Shown: piece after piece, positions 53,259-63,617 of the stretch
Layout: every line of letters starts with the position of its first letter
Position numbering within the stretch: position 1 is the stretch's first letter
NCBI GenBank assembly: GCA_902534735.1
Contig: CACARD010000004.1
Span: 1 to 64,000, forward strand
DNA length: 64,000 nt
From: an uncultured Pelagibacteraceae bacterium
Lineage (GTDB): Bacteria; Pseudomonadota; Alphaproteobacteria; Pelagibacterales; Pelagibacteraceae
Direction: 5' to 3'
Notes under the pieces: generated by a model
Databases searched by the model: none
Told to the model about the DNA's origin: nothing
The model's input: the letters and a program-made list of their open reading frames with translations, nothing else
Program-made: the position numbers and the translations under genes

Positions 53259-56086
53259 TAAGATTTTGATCCAATTTGTTTGGTTATTTGATTTAGTCCT
53301 GTAGAATTTGAGCCCTTTATCATTAAAAAATCACCATTATTTAAATCATTTTTTATTATATTAAGAATTTCACTAGTTGATTTAAGTATTTTTCCTCTTT
53401 TTTGTGTTCTAATTTTGTTAAATGTTTCTGTGATATAATTCCCATAAACAAACAACTTTTTAAACTTTGCCTTATTGATACCTTTTGCAGCTTCAATATG
53501 AAGTTTTTTTGAAAATTTTCCTAATTCTAACATGTCACCTAGTAGCATAAATTTTTTATTTGGATTTACTTTTAAATTATCAAATTTCTTAATTGAGAAA
53601 TTAAGAGATAATGGATTTGAGTTATAACTTTCATCTATTATATTAACTTTTTTTGAGCCGACAGTTAATTTTTTTATATTTCCTCTACCACTTGGTATTT
53701 TATAATTAGAAAAAAAGTTACTTTTTATTTTATCAATGATATTTAAACTTTTACAAACTGCTATGGAAGCCAATATATTATCCAAATAAGGTAATAAGTT
53801 ATTATTAATTTTAAAATTAAAAGTTTTAGAAGCTACGTCAATATAAATGATATAAGATTTCGTAGATTTTTTTAATTTTGATAATCTAATATTAGAATTT
53901 TTATGTTTACCAAAAGAAATGATATTTAAATTATTCTTGTTTGCTAAATTTGAAAAAAAATTAAAAAATTTATCATCTTTATTCAATACAATTGTACCAT
54001 TTTTTCTTATGTTGAAAATAATCTCTGATTTGGCTTTAGCTATATCCAATAAAGATTTAAAATTTTTGGCGTGCGCATAACTAATATTTGTAATAACTCC
54101 AACGTCTGGTTTAATTATTTTTGATAAATAGTCTATTTCTCCCTTTTTATCCATTCCAATTTCAAATATTCCATAAGTCGTATCCTTATTTAAATTTATT
54201 AATGAAATCGGTAAACCAAATTTATTATTGAATGAATTTTTTGAATATGTTGTGGAATAATTTTTTTGAAGACATTGTCCTAACAATTCTTTCAGCGAAG
54301 TTTTGCCTGAAGATCCTGTTATTGCAACTTGAGATGCATTAGAAGAAATTCTTATCTTATGTGAAAATTTAATTAATAATTCTAGAGTACTTTTAACATT
54401 AATCTTTTTTTTACTATCATTTTTGTTATTTTGAAGTATTGCTAATTTTGCTCCATTTTTTAGAGCTTCGTCTGCAAAATCATTTCCATTAAAAGATTTC
54501 CCCTTAATTCCTAGGAAAATTTTACCTTTATTTTGTTCTTTCGAATTAGTGCTAATTTTTAAATTTTTTATTCTATCTAATTTTTTGTCATTTATAATTT
54601 CTTTAAGCATATTTAATTTCCAATCATTTGATAAAATTCTATTTTTTAAAATTATTGATTTTTTTATATTATCTTTGTCAGAAAATTTATTTTTCTTAAT
54701 ATATTCTTGAGTGTTTTCATGCCCCTTTCCTGCAATAATTAAAATCTCATCAGACTTACTGTTTAAAATTGCTTTTTTTATAGCTAATTTTCTTGATGGT
54801 ATTTCAATCATTTTAGATGGTAAAATTGATTTCTTAATACTTGCTCTGATATTTTCTGGATTTTCACTTCTAGGATTATCGTCTGTAAGATAAATATAAT
54901 TACATAGTTTGTTGGCAATTTTGCCCATTATTGGTCTTTTTTCTTTATCTCTTTCACCGCCACATCCAAATACAATATTAATTTTTCTTAAACCAAATTG
55001 TTCTTTAATATTTTCTATACTTGTTTTAAGAGCCTCTGGAGTATGAGCATAGTCTAAAATAAAAATTGAATTATCTTTTGTTGTTCCGATTATCTCTAGC
55101 CTTCCTTTTGCGGGTTTAATATACTTAAGTTTTTTAACAATATCATCAATTTTTAGATTACTTTTAATTGCTGCTGCAATAGCCATCATCAAATTCTTAA
55201 TTTGTATCTTTCCAATTAGGCTTGTTTTAAATTGGTATTCCTTGTTTTGAAAAGTAAACTTTATATGTTGGTAGTTATTTAAAATTTTAATTGAATTAAT
55301 TTTTAAATGACTATCTGATGTACCAATTTTTAATAAATTAAATTTTTTTCTTTTGGCTATTTTTTTAAAAATTTGTGAATATTTTAAATCATTATCAAAT
55401 ATCAAATTTCCATTTTTATTTGTCAATTCATTAAATAAAATTAATTTTGAATTAAAATAATTTTTATAATTTTTGTGATAATCTAAATGATCTCTACTTA
55501 AATTAGTGAATATAGATGTGCTAAATTTAATACCATGTAATCTTTTTTGATGAAGGCCATGACTTGATGCTTCTAAAATTACATTTTCAATTTTTTTATT
55601 TTTTAAATTTGCAAGTATTTTATTAATTGTAATAGCATCAACAGTTGTATTATTAAGTTTTAAGCTAACACCATTCGATTTAACGCCTAGAGTTCCAATT
55701 GAGGCTACTCTTTTTTTATTAAGTTTTAATATCTGGTAATAAAAATTGACTATAGATGATTTACCGTTTGTACCAGTTACAGCAATTATATTATTTGGTT
55801 TTTTATTATAATATTTATTTGCAAAACTTGATAAGGCTAATCTAGGATCGCTTACTTTTATGTATAATACACCTTTATTGATTCCAGTTTTAAATTTATT
55901 TGATACAATTATTCGGGCTCCTCTTTTAATTGCATCATTTATGAAATTATTTCCATTAAATTTACTACCCTGTATTGCAAAAAATATATAATTTTTTTTT
56001 ATTTTTTTTGAATTAAATTCAAATCCATTAAAACTTTTATTATTAAAATCTTTTTTAAGATTTTTAAAAAAGCTTTTTAATATCAT
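53258..56086 (-). CDS. murEF: Fused MurE-MurF (bifunctional Mur ligase)
   Basis: 942 aa with two Mur ligase modules: N-terminal VTGTNGKSS...TDDNPRSE (MurE) and C-terminal ITGSSGKTSLKELL...DESYNSNP (MurF). Confidence 0.93.
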   Translation of the reverse strand: MILKSFFKNLKKDFNNKSFNGFEFNSKKIKKNYIFFAIQGSKFNGNNFINDAIKRGARIIVSNKFKTGINKGVLYIKVSDPRLALSSFANKYYNKKPNNIIAVTGTNGKSSIVNFYYQILKLNKKRVASIGTLGVKSNGVSLKLNNTTVDAITINKILANLKNKKIENVILEASSHGLHQKRLHGIKFSTSIFTNLSRDHLDYHKNYKNYFNSKLILFNELTNKNGNLIFDNDLKYSQIFKKIAKRKKFNLLKIGTSDSHLKINSIKILNNYQHIKFTFQNKEYQFKTSLIGKIQIKNLMMAIAAAIKSNLKIDDIVKKLKYIKPAKGRLEIIGTTKDNSIFILDYAHTPEALKTSIENIKEQFGLRKINIVFGCGGERDKEKRPIMGKIANKLCNYIYLTDDNPRSENPENIRASIKKSILPSKMIEIPSRKLAIKKAILNSKSDEILIIAGKGHENTQEYIKKNKFSDKDNIKKSIILKNRILSNDWKLNMLKEIINDKKLDRIKNLKISTNSKEQNKGKIFLGIKGKSFNGNDFADEALKNGAKLAILQNNKNDSKKKINVKSTLELLIKFSHKIRISSNASQVAITGSSGKTSLKELLGQCLQKNYSTTYSKNSFNNKFGLPISLINLNKDTTYGIFEIGMDKKGEIDYLSKIIKPDVGVITNISYAHAKNFKSLLDIAKAKSEIIFNIRKNGTIVLNKDDKFFNFFSNLANKNNLNIISFGKHKNSNIRLSKLKKSTKSYIIYIDVASKTFNFKINNNLLPYLDNILASIAVCKSLNIIDKIKSNFFSNYKIPSGRGNIKKLTVGSKKVNIIDESYNSNPLSLNFSIKKFDNLKVNPNKKFMLLGDMLELGKFSKKLHIEAAKGINKAKFKKLFVYGNYITETFNKIRTQKRGKILKSTSEILNIIKNDLNNGDFLMIKGSNSTGLNQITKQIGSKS

Positions 56087-56097
56087 TATAGAATTTC

Positions 56098-57729
56098 TTA
56101 ATATTTTATGGCTAAAATAGGCCCGATTTTTTCAATTATATTTTTGGCAACCTCAACAGAAGTCCAGCCAGCAGTATTAAAAGGTGTACCTATTATCTTC
56201 TTTTTTTTACCATCATTATATTCATAAATATAAGTTTCACTCAATTTTGGTTCATCTAACAAAACAATTAAAACATATTTTGGAGAAGATATTGGAAAAA
56301 TTGAAGCAAAAGTATTTATTTTTTTTTTAGAATATTTACCCTTTATAGATTTTTGAGCTGTTCCTGTTTTTCCAGCGATTTCATAACCAGCAATATTTGC
56401 TAAATTAGCTGTGCCCTGTTCGGATGTTACAATTTTTCTCAAAATTTCATTAATTTTATTAGAATTTTCCTGTGTAATTATTTGCTCACCTTTTTTTAAA
56501 TTTTTCTCTTTTTTAATTAAAGTTGGTTTTATTTTATATCCACCATTTGCAATTATTGCATAGGCTTTTGCAAGTTGAAGAGGTGTGGTTGTTATACCAT
56601 GACCATATGCTGATGTAGCTAATTTACATTTTCCCCATTTAAACGGAATTGGATTTCCAACTTCTTCAATATCAAATTGTATTTTATTTAATAAATCTAA
56701 ATTTTCTAGAAAATCTTTAAAATTTTCTAAACCGACTTTCTGAGCAATTTTGATTGAACCAATATTTCCAGATCTAATTAATATTTCTTCTGCAGTAAGA
56801 CTAGATGGAATATCCATATCATATTCAGAGATTGACCTTCCCGCACATTTTATTTTTTTTGGTAAATTTTTAAAAAGAGTATCTTCTTGAATAACATTTT
56901 GTTGAAGTCCAGCAGCCAATGTAAATGTTTTAAAAACTGATCCAAGTTCATAAACACCTTTAGTGGATCTGTTTATAAATTTTTTATCAGAAATATCGTC
57001 TCTTTTATTTAAATCAAAATCTGGTATAGAAACCATCGATATAATCTCACCGCTGTTAACATTCATTAAAATAGCTGTACTTCCATAACTATCAAAAATT
57101 TCTTGAAATCTTATCAATTCCTCTCTTATCAAATATTGTATTTCAGTGTCTAAAGAAAGATTTAATGGCTTGTTTGAAGTTGTTAATTCATAGTCAAAAG
57201 ATTTTTCTATACCAGACACACCATTGTTATCTGTATCAATCTGTCCCAATATATGACTGAAAAGATTACCGTTGGGATAAACACGAGCAATATTTTCTTC
57301 CTCCCTAAACGATTTTTCTCCCAGTAATTTTATTTTTTCTAGTTTTGCTGGAGATATTTTCTTTTTGACATAAAAAAACTTTTTTCCGATGATTTCCTTT
57401 TCAAAATTCTTGTCAGGAAATATTAATTTTAAGGAAATTAATAATTTTTCTTTGTTAATTACTTGATTTGGATTTATGCCTAAATTGGTCACACGCACTG
57501 TTTTAGCAATAATATTTCCATTTCTATCCATGATAGAGGCTCTATATTTTTCTTTTTCTTTTAAAGTTTGAGTTTGGTTTGTTTTTTTAAATCCTAGATA
57601 GATAGTTTTAGACGTAAAAATTATTGTAATTATAAAAAAAATAAAGAAAATAAATGATATACGTTCAAAGGATATTTTTAAATTTGATCTATTTGCTTCA
57701 AATTTGAAATTTTCTTCAATATTATTCAT
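56098..57729 (-). CDS. ftsI: Peptidoglycan transpeptidase FtsI (PBP3)
   Basis: ELGSVFKTFT (SxxK), RSGNIGSIK (SxN), AGKTGTAQK (KTG). Confidence 0.95.
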   Translation of the reverse strand: MNNIEENFKFEANRSNLKISFERISFIFFIFFIITIIFTSKTIYLGFKKTNQTQTLKEKEKYRASIMDRNGNIIAKTVRVTNLGINPNQVINKEKLLISLKLIFPDKNFEKEIIGKKFFYVKKKISPAKLEKIKLLGEKSFREEENIARVYPNGNLFSHILGQIDTDNNGVSGIEKSFDYELTTSNKPLNLSLDTEIQYLIREELIRFQEIFDSYGSTAILMNVNSGEIISMVSIPDFDLNKRDDISDKKFINRSTKGVYELGSVFKTFTLAAGLQQNVIQEDTLFKNLPKKIKCAGRSISEYDMDIPSSLTAEEILIRSGNIGSIKIAQKVGLENFKDFLENLDLLNKIQFDIEEVGNPIPFKWGKCKLATSAYGHGITTTPLQLAKAYAIIANGGYKIKPTLIKKEKNLKKGEQIITQENSNKINEILRKIVTSEQGTANLANIAGYEIAGKTGTAQKSIKGKYSKKKINTFASIFPISSPKYVLIVLLDEPKLSETYIYEYNDGKKKKIIGTPFNTAGWTSVEVAKNIIEKIGPILAIKY

Positions 57730-57997
57730 TATTAAATTTAAAAATTTTTAAATCTGTAATTTTTTTTTTTTTTAATTCTTTATCAAAATATATTTTTGAA
57801 TATTCCATTAATTTATTTGGTGATGTAAGATAGTTGTAATCAAATAAAACTAACTCATAAATATCATTGAGAGCCCTGATATCTTCTTGAGTTTCAAAAA
57901 TTTGTTTATCAAGTTTTTTTGTCGAATTTTTTGTGAAAGCTGTTGAAATTATAAGAATAATAATTGGGATAAATAAAAGAATTTTTTTATGCATCAA
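57722..57997 (-). CDS. ftsL: FtsL-like small bitopic protein
   Basis: 91 aa, N-terminal TM, between rsmH and ftsI. Confidence 0.65.
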   Translation of the reverse strand: MMHKKILLFIPIIILIISTAFTKNSTKKLDKQIFETQEDIRALNDIYELVLFDYNYLTSPNKLMEYSKIYFDKELKKKKITDLKIFKFNNE

Positions 57998-58979
57998 AGT
58001 TCAAATTTTCTATATCTTTTAAGTATTTAAAATTACTAACAAATTTTTTAAAGTTACATCCATTCTCTAATTTGTATGCAAATCTAAGTTTTGCTGACCT
58101 TGAGGGGGGATTAATATTAATCTCACTGGATGATGGAGTTATTGGTTTTTTTTTGGTTAAATTAAAATACTTTTTAGTTGAAATATTTTTTGGTAAATAT
58201 CTAGAAGAATTTTTTACTTCTGAGTATTCTTTAAAAAAAAACTTTACTATTTTATCCTCGATTGAATGAAAAGTAACAACTGCTATTGCTCCACCAATTG
58301 GCAAAATATTATAGGCTTTTATTAAACCATATATCAGTTCGGTTATCTCTTTATTTACAAAAATTCTAAGAGCTTGAAAAACTTTAGTGGATTTGTTTTT
58401 TCCACTTTTCTTTTTTTTTACACTTTCAATGATTTCTACTAAATTTTCAGTTTTAATTTTTTTATTTTTTCTTAATTGTATTATTTTTTTTGAAATTGGT
58501 TTTGCATATTTTTCATCACCGAAATACTTGAAAATTTTATAGAGACTTTGTTGGCTCATTTTTGAAATTACATCATCACAAGAAAAATCATTTAATCCCA
58601 TTCTCATGTCAAGTTTGCCTTTACTATTAAAAGATATGCCTCTACTTAGATCAGAAATCTGATTTAATGAATATCCCAGATCAAAAATAATTGCTTTAAC
58701 ATTATCTTCTTTTATTTGATCAATATCCGAAAATTTTTTGTTATAAAATTTAAATCTTTTTTTATACTTTGTGTGGAATTGATTAGCTATAATATTGACG
58801 GAATTATCTCTATCTAATGCTACTATATTGTTTAAGTTATTCTCTAATATTTTTTTTGAATAACCACCTGCACCAAATGTACAATCGATAAATGTGCCAC
58901 CATAAAGAGGGGAAATAATACTAACTAGTTCGTTTAGTAATACTGGAAAATGTTTTTCCAGATTTATGGTGGCATTCAT
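57987..58979 (-). CDS. rsmH: 16S rRNA (cytosine-1402-N4) methyltransferase
   Basis: HFPVLLNELVSIISPLYGGTFIDCTFGAGGYSKKIL; RGISFNSKGKLDMRMG; VTFHSIEDKIVK. Confidence 0.96.
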   Translation of the reverse strand: MNATINLEKHFPVLLNELVSIISPLYGGTFIDCTFGAGGYSKKILENNLNNIVALDRDNSVNIIANQFHTKYKKRFKFYNKKFSDIDQIKEDNVKAIIFDLGYSLNQISDLSRGISFNSKGKLDMRMGLNDFSCDDVISKMSQQSLYKIFKYFGDEKYAKPISKKIIQLRKNKKIKTENLVEIIESVKKKKSGKNKSTKVFQALRIFVNKEITELIYGLIKAYNILPIGGAIAVVTFHSIEDKIVKFFFKEYSEVKNSSRYLPKNISTKKYFNLTKKKPITPSSSEININPPSRSAKLRFAYKLENGCNFKKFVSNFKYLKDIENLNFDA

Positions 58980-58997
58980 TTATTTTTTTGAAGACCA

Positions 58998-60443
58998 TTA
59001 ATTCTTTTGTCTTCTCAAAAATGCTGGAATTTCTAAATCTTCTTCTTCCTCAGAGTTTATATCTTGTGGTGAAGTTGATAACTCCTCGTTAGCATCTGAA
59101 TTAAATAGCTCTGGGGTATCATCATCACTCAACTCAAAATTCTCCAAACCATTATTTTCAGTTACTTGCTCATCTACATTGCTTTCAAATTCGGAGTTTA
59201 CTGAGCTAGCTACAGGTGCATCAGTTTGCTCTAAATCGTCGCCATTTATAGAGCTTGATGCCTCATTTGCATAATTAGTATCTATACTTTTAGAACTCAA
59301 TTCTTCATTTTTCTCTACTTCCTCTATTTTAAGAGCGTTAGCTCCATTAGTAATAATTGAATTATTATTTGTAAATTGGAAAGAATGAGTTGATGCAGAA
59401 TTTGAAAACTCAGAATAACCTGGATTTCTATTTTGAATTCTATGGACCATGTTAATTACTGATTTAGGCTCAGGTTGTTGTCCATCTAATGCAGTAGCAA
59501 CGATTGAAACTCTCATTAATCCATCCAAACTATCATCCGTTATAGCTCCTATAATTAATTCTGCTTCTGGATCGACTTCGGCTCTTACTTTATTAACAGC
59601 TTCATCTACTTCAAATAATTTTAAATCTTTACCTCCAGTGATATTAACCAAAAGTCCTTTTGCCCCTTTTAAAGAATAATCATCAATCAATGGATTATTA
59701 ATTGCTGACTCAGCAGCTTTGACAGCTCTTCCTTCTCCTTCAGCTTGACCTGTGCCCATCATAGCTTTGCCCATTGAACTCATAACAGTTTCAACATCAG
59801 CAAAATCAAGATTTATAAGCCCTGGTCTAACCATTAAATCAGTTATACTTTGAACACCATGAAGTAAAACATCATTTGATAAAGCAAAAGATTCTTCAAA
59901 AGTTGTTTGTTCACTTGCAATCTTGAATAAATTTTGATTTGGAACAACTATAATGGTATCAACATGTTTTCGAAGTTCTTCTAAGCCTTGTTGCGCTTTT
60001 CTCATTCTTGAAGGGCCCTCATATAAGAAAGGTAGAGTTATAACCCCGACTGTTAATATATTGAGTTCTTTTGCAGCTCGAGCAATTACATGAGCAGATC
60101 CGGTTCCAGTTCCACCACCCATTCCGGCTGTAATGAAAACCATATTTGCACCCTGCAATATATTTACAATTTCATTTAAAGACTCGTCTGCAGCAGCTTG
60201 ACCTATATCTAGTTTTGCACCTGCTCCTAGTCCTTTAGTTAAATTTAATCCCATTTGTATTTTTGTTTGTGCCTTACTTAATCTTAAATCTTGAGCATCT
60301 GTATTAACTGCAATAAACTCAACGCCCTGAAGGCCGGCATCAATCATTCCATTGATTGCATTTCCACCCGCTCCTCCTACTCCCAATACTAGAATTCTAG
60401 GTTTCAGTTCTTTTATATCTGGTGTTTTAAAGTTTATTGTCAT
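58998..60443 (-). CDS. ftsZ: Cell division protein FtsZ (start corrected to 60443)
   Basis: [32 protein letters not shown]-terminal peptide [15 protein letters not shown] extension upstream overlaps mraZ. Confidence 0.97.
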   Translation of the reverse strand: MTINFKTPDIKELKPRILVLGVGGAGGNAINGMIDAGLQGVEFIAVNTDAQDLRLSKAQTKIQMGLNLTKGLGAGAKLDIGQAAADESLNEIVNILQGANMVFITAGMGGGTGTGSAHVIARAAKELNILTVGVITLPFLYEGPSRMRKAQQGLEELRKHVDTIIVVPNQNLFKIASEQTTFEESFALSNDVLLHGVQSITDLMVRPGLINLDFADVETVMSSMGKAMMGTGQAEGEGRAVKAAESAINNPLIDDYSLKGAKGLLVNITGGKDLKLFEVDEAVNKVRAEVDPEAELIIGAITDDSLDGLMRVSIVATALDGQQPEPKSVINMVHRIQNRNPGYSEFSNSASTHSFQFTNNNSIITNGANALKIEEVEKNEELSSKSIDTNYANEASSSINGDDLEQTDAPVASSVNSEFESNVDEQVTENNGLENFELSDDDTPELFNSDANEELSTSPQDINSEEEEDLEIPAFLRRQKN

Positions 60444-60456
60444 ATTTTTCCCCTTT

Positions 60457-60912
60457 TTAGTTATTAAATTGCTTTTCCCATTTAAGACTTGCTCGATTAA
60501 TATTTGATTTTTTCCTAGCGTTTGCCCTAAATTTTTCAAAATGTGTTGGTTCCCAAATTTGAAATGTTTTACCTTGACCAACAAATAACATGCTATTTTT
60601 AATTCTTGCATGTTTTAGTAATTTTGTCGTTATTTGAACTCTGCCTTCACTATCAAATTGTAAATTTGTACTTTCCGATAATATAGATGTTGCAAAATAA
60701 TCTTTCTTTTCTTCAAACGGATTTAATGAGTCTATTGCATTAGATATTTTTTCAATTCGATCTTGCGGCCATGCTTCAATACATAGATTGTTAAATGATG
60801 GATAACAAATTATTCCATTGTAGCCTATGTTTGATAAATATGATCTATATGATGCAGGCACTGAAACCCTTCCCTTTTTGTCCAATTTGTTTTCGTAGGT
60901 TGATAAAAACAT
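60457..60912 (-). CDS. mraZ: Transcriptional regulator MraZ
   Basis: [39 protein letters not shown]. Confidence 0.95.
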   Translation of the reverse strand: MFLSTYENKLDKKGRVSVPASYRSYLSNIGYNGIICYPSFNNLCIEAWPQDRIEKISNAIDSLNPFEEKKDYFATSILSESTNLQFDSEGRVQITTKLLKHARIKNSMLFVGQGKTFQIWEPTHFEKFRANARKKSNINRASLKWEKQFNN

Positions 60913-60932
60913 AAACCATATTATCCTAAATT

Positions 60933-60956
60933 TGGGTTTTTATGGGATATTATGGG
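60933..60956 (-). promoter_or_regulatory. Three TGGG repeats at 10-bp spacing upstream of mraZ (MraZ-operator-like)
   Basis: TGGG at 60933, 60943 and 60953 on the plus strand: tgggtttttatgggatattatggg. Confidence 0.75.
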
Positions 60957-60975
60957 TTTTATTTGTTAGCGTCAA
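60947..60975 (-). promoter_or_regulatory. Predicted sigma70 promoter of mraZ/dcw
   Basis: Minus strand TTGACG (60975-60970), 17-nt spacer, TAATAT (60952-60947). Confidence 0.7.
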
Positions 60976-61038
60976 TAGCAAATATTATGTAACTCTTGAG
61001 TAAAAATTTAATAATTATTTCGATTTATTTTAATGAAT

Positions 61039-61395
61039 TGCCAGATAAACTATAAGCCGGGTTCTGTCTTTTAAACTTATCATTTATCTAGGCTTTAAAT
61101 CACTTTAAAGCTCAAGCAACTAACCCTGATGACTAGCCAAAGACTGCTTTTAGTTATTTCTAACAGTGTCATCTCTACTCAGTCTTGCTCCCAGTGGGGT
61201 TTTCCATGCGCTAGTTGTTACCAACTTAGCCGGTGTGCTCTTACCACACCTTTTCACCCTTGCCTTGATAAGGCGGTTTATTTTCTGTGGCACTATCCCT
61301 AGGGTTTCCCCTGCCAGCCGTTAACTGGCACTGTGTCTTTGTAGAGCCCGGACTTTCCTCTTTATAAATTAAAGCGATAAGTCATTTATCTGGCA
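61039..61395 (-). ncRNA. rnpB: RNase P RNA (bacterial type A)
   Basis: Minus strand contains gaggaaagtccgggctc, aggggaaaccctagggatagtgccacagaaa, gtaagagcacaccg and gacagaacccggcttat; perfect 11-bp terminal helix TGCCAGATAAA/TTTATCTGGCA. Confidence 0.95.
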
Positions 61396-61444
61396 TGCAA
61401 AGAAGTATTCTTTTTTCAAAAAATTTCAACTATTTTTAACTCAA

Positions 61445-62176
61445 TTAAATCAAGGATTTTAAAATTTCATAAGCCTCTTGATCAACAACACTACTAATTA
61501 ATTGTGGCCTGAACCTTCTTTGAAAGCTTTTATAAATTTTAATTTTTTCTTTATTATTGTTTGATGATTGATAACCGAATTTAAACAATAATTTATAAAA
61601 ATCTTTATTATCTGTTATTTTTTTTTTTCTTAAGTTTTTACATTTTTTTTCATTTAAATTATGCCATAAAGATATTCTTTTTTTATTAAGTAAATGCCAA
61701 GGAAATTTCTCTCCCGGATCTTTTTTTCTTAAAGGAGCAATATCAGAATGTCCTAAAATATTTTCTTTTTTAATTTTATATTTTTTTATTAATTTTTTAG
61801 ACAAACTTAAAACTGACAAAATCTGTTTATGATTAAAATCGCTGTAACCATATTCATGTCCACGATTTGAGATTTCAATACCTATTGAATTTGAGTTGAG
61901 AAATACATCTTTTTTCCAAGATGAAATTCCAGCATGCCATGCTACATATAAATCTGGAACAATTCTCACAATTTCTCCATTAAACTTAATTAAGTAATGA
62001 CAGCTCACTTTTGAGTTGAGGCTTGTTAATTTTTTTATGGCTGCGATTTCAGATTTCATTCCTGTATAATGAAAAATTAGGTACTTTATCATTGATCTAC
62101 TTCTTTTTTTTGTATTAAAATTTGGAGAGTAATTTATAGACATTTTTTCAACATTTTTATGCATAAATTCAAACAA
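61445..62176 (-). CDS. ampD: N-acetylmuramoyl-L-alanine amidase (AmpD/amidase_2 family)
   Basis: LIFHYTGM; SCHYLIKFNGEIVRIVPD; AWHAGISSW; GHSDIAPLRKKDPGEKFPW. Confidence 0.92.
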   Translation of the reverse strand: MFEFMHKNVEKMSINYSPNFNTKKRSRSMIKYLIFHYTGMKSEIAAIKKLTSLNSKVSCHYLIKFNGEIVRIVPDLYVAWHAGISSWKKDVFLNSNSIGIEISNRGHEYGYSDFNHKQILSVLSLSKKLIKKYKIKKENILGHSDIAPLRKKDPGEKFPWHLLNKKRISLWHNLNEKKCKNLRKKKITDNKDFYKLLFKFGYQSSNNNKEKIKIYKSFQRRFRPQLISSVVDQEAYEILKSLI

Positions 62177-62216
62177 TTTATCTTTATATTACCTTCAATT
62201 ATACTATAACTATTCT

Positions 62217-63014
62217 ATGAGCAGACAACTATCCATTTTAATAATTATTATTTTTGCATTTATTAATAGTTATGCAAATGCTGGGGATGATGGCAAACTT
62301 AAATTAAATGAGAATAAAAATGGATATGTAGAAGTTGGTGATTGTTTTGAAAAAGTTAATAGAGGAATTTTTGCATTCAACCAAGCATTAGATAAGGTAA
62401 TTTTTAAACCATTAGCAAAAGGGTACAGAATGTTTCCTCAACCTATTAGATCTGGCACAAGCAATGCATTAAGTAATATTGGGAATGTGGTAACTATTCC
62501 CAATAATGTACTACAAGGTCAATTTAAAGATGCAGGAATAAATTCTGCAAGATTTGTTATTAATTCAACTCTTGGAATTGCAGGAATATTTGATGTAGCT
62601 TCATATTATGGTTTAAAAAAACGTGATAAAGAGGACTATGGACAGACACTTGGAGTTTGGGGAGCTGGTCCTGGTTGTTATTTTGTTTTGCCTGTTTTAG
62701 GTCCAACTACTGTAAGGGACTCAATTGGATCTGTAGTTAATATTATAGGTGGAGATGCGTGGTATAATGTTACCGTAGCTAATGATACTCAATATTTTTC
62801 CGAAGCAGATTATTATGCATCAAGATTATTAGATGGAGTTGATTTTAGAGCAAAAAATTTAGAATCATTTGATAGTCTTGAAAACAGTTCTGTCGATCTT
62901 TATGCATCAGTTAGAAGTTTATATTTGCAAGATAGATACAGAAAAATTAGAAATATAGACAAAACTACCGATACTCTTAGCGACGATGATTGGGAAGAGC
63001 TAGATACTCAATAA
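62217..63014 (+). CDS. mlaA: MlaA/VacJ family phospholipid-transport lipoprotein-like protein
   Basis: NRGIFAFNQALDKVIFKPLAKGYR; DFGQTLGVWG-like DYGQTLGVWGAGPGCYFVLPVLGPTTVRDSIG. Confidence 0.92.
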   Translation: MSRQLSILIIIIFAFINSYANAGDDGKLKLNENKNGYVEVGDCFEKVNRGIFAFNQALDKVIFKPLAKGYRMFPQPIRSGTSNALSNIGNVVTIPNNVLQGQFKDAGINSARFVINSTLGIAGIFDVASYYGLKKRDKEDYGQTLGVWGAGPGCYFVLPVLGPTTVRDSIGSVVNIIGGDAWYNVTVANDTQYFSEADYYASRLLDGVDFRAKNLESFDSLENSSVDLYASVRSLYLQDRYRKIRNIDKTTDTLSDDDWEELDTQ

Positions 63015-63025
63015 TTTATCTTAAA

Positions 63026-63616
63026 ATGAAATTACTTAGATATTTAATTATATTTTTATTTTTTACTAATTTCTACAATGTATCCTTTGCAAAAGATCCT
63101 AGCGCGTTAATTAATGAAATAGTTGATGAAGCAGCAAAAGTATTGTCAAGTGATGATCCTGTTGAGTCTAAAATAATAAAGCTTAATGCGATTGCCGAAA
63201 GTAGTGTTGATATAAATGGAATAGGCATGTACACTTTAGGTAAATACAGAAAATCTATTAGTGTAGAACAAAAAGCCAAATATCAAAAACTATTTAGAAG
63301 TTATTTTTTAAAAAGTTTCTCAAGTAGATTGGTTGATTATACAAATCCAAGAATTAATGTAGTCTCACAAAAAAAAATTAATGATAAATACACTATAGTA
63401 AACAGTATATTAGAGGCGACATCAAAAAGACCTCAAGTAAAAATAGATTGGAGGATTTATACAAAAAATCCAGATATGCCTTTAATAAGAGATTTAATTG
63501 TAGAAGGATTAAGTTTGGCAAGAACACAAAAAGAAGAATTTAATTCAATCATACAAAACAATGATGGTGATATAGATGCATTATTCAAAACACTTGAGGA
63601 ATTTTTAATTAAATAG
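63026..63616 (+). CDS. mlaC: MlaC/Ttg2D-like phospholipid-binding protein
   Basis: Signal peptide; ABC toluene-tolerance family pattern (QKAKYQKLFRSYFLKSFSSRLVDY). Confidence 0.85.
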   Translation: MKLLRYLIIFLFFTNFYNVSFAKDPSALINEIVDEAAKVLSSDDPVESKIIKLNAIAESSVDINGIGMYTLGKYRKSISVEQKAKYQKLFRSYFLKSFSSRLVDYTNPRINVVSQKKINDKYTIVNSILEATSKRPQVKIDWRIYTKNPDMPLIRDLIVEGLSLARTQKEEFNSIIQNNDGDIDALFKTLEEFLIK

Positions 63617-63617
63617 T

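Noticed and set aside
60444-60611. N-terminal 56-residue extension of FtsZ in the ORF track
   Set aside because: It overlaps the 3' end of mraZ in another frame and precedes the conserved FtsZ start ([26 protein letters not shown]); treated as an artefact of the longest-ORF rule
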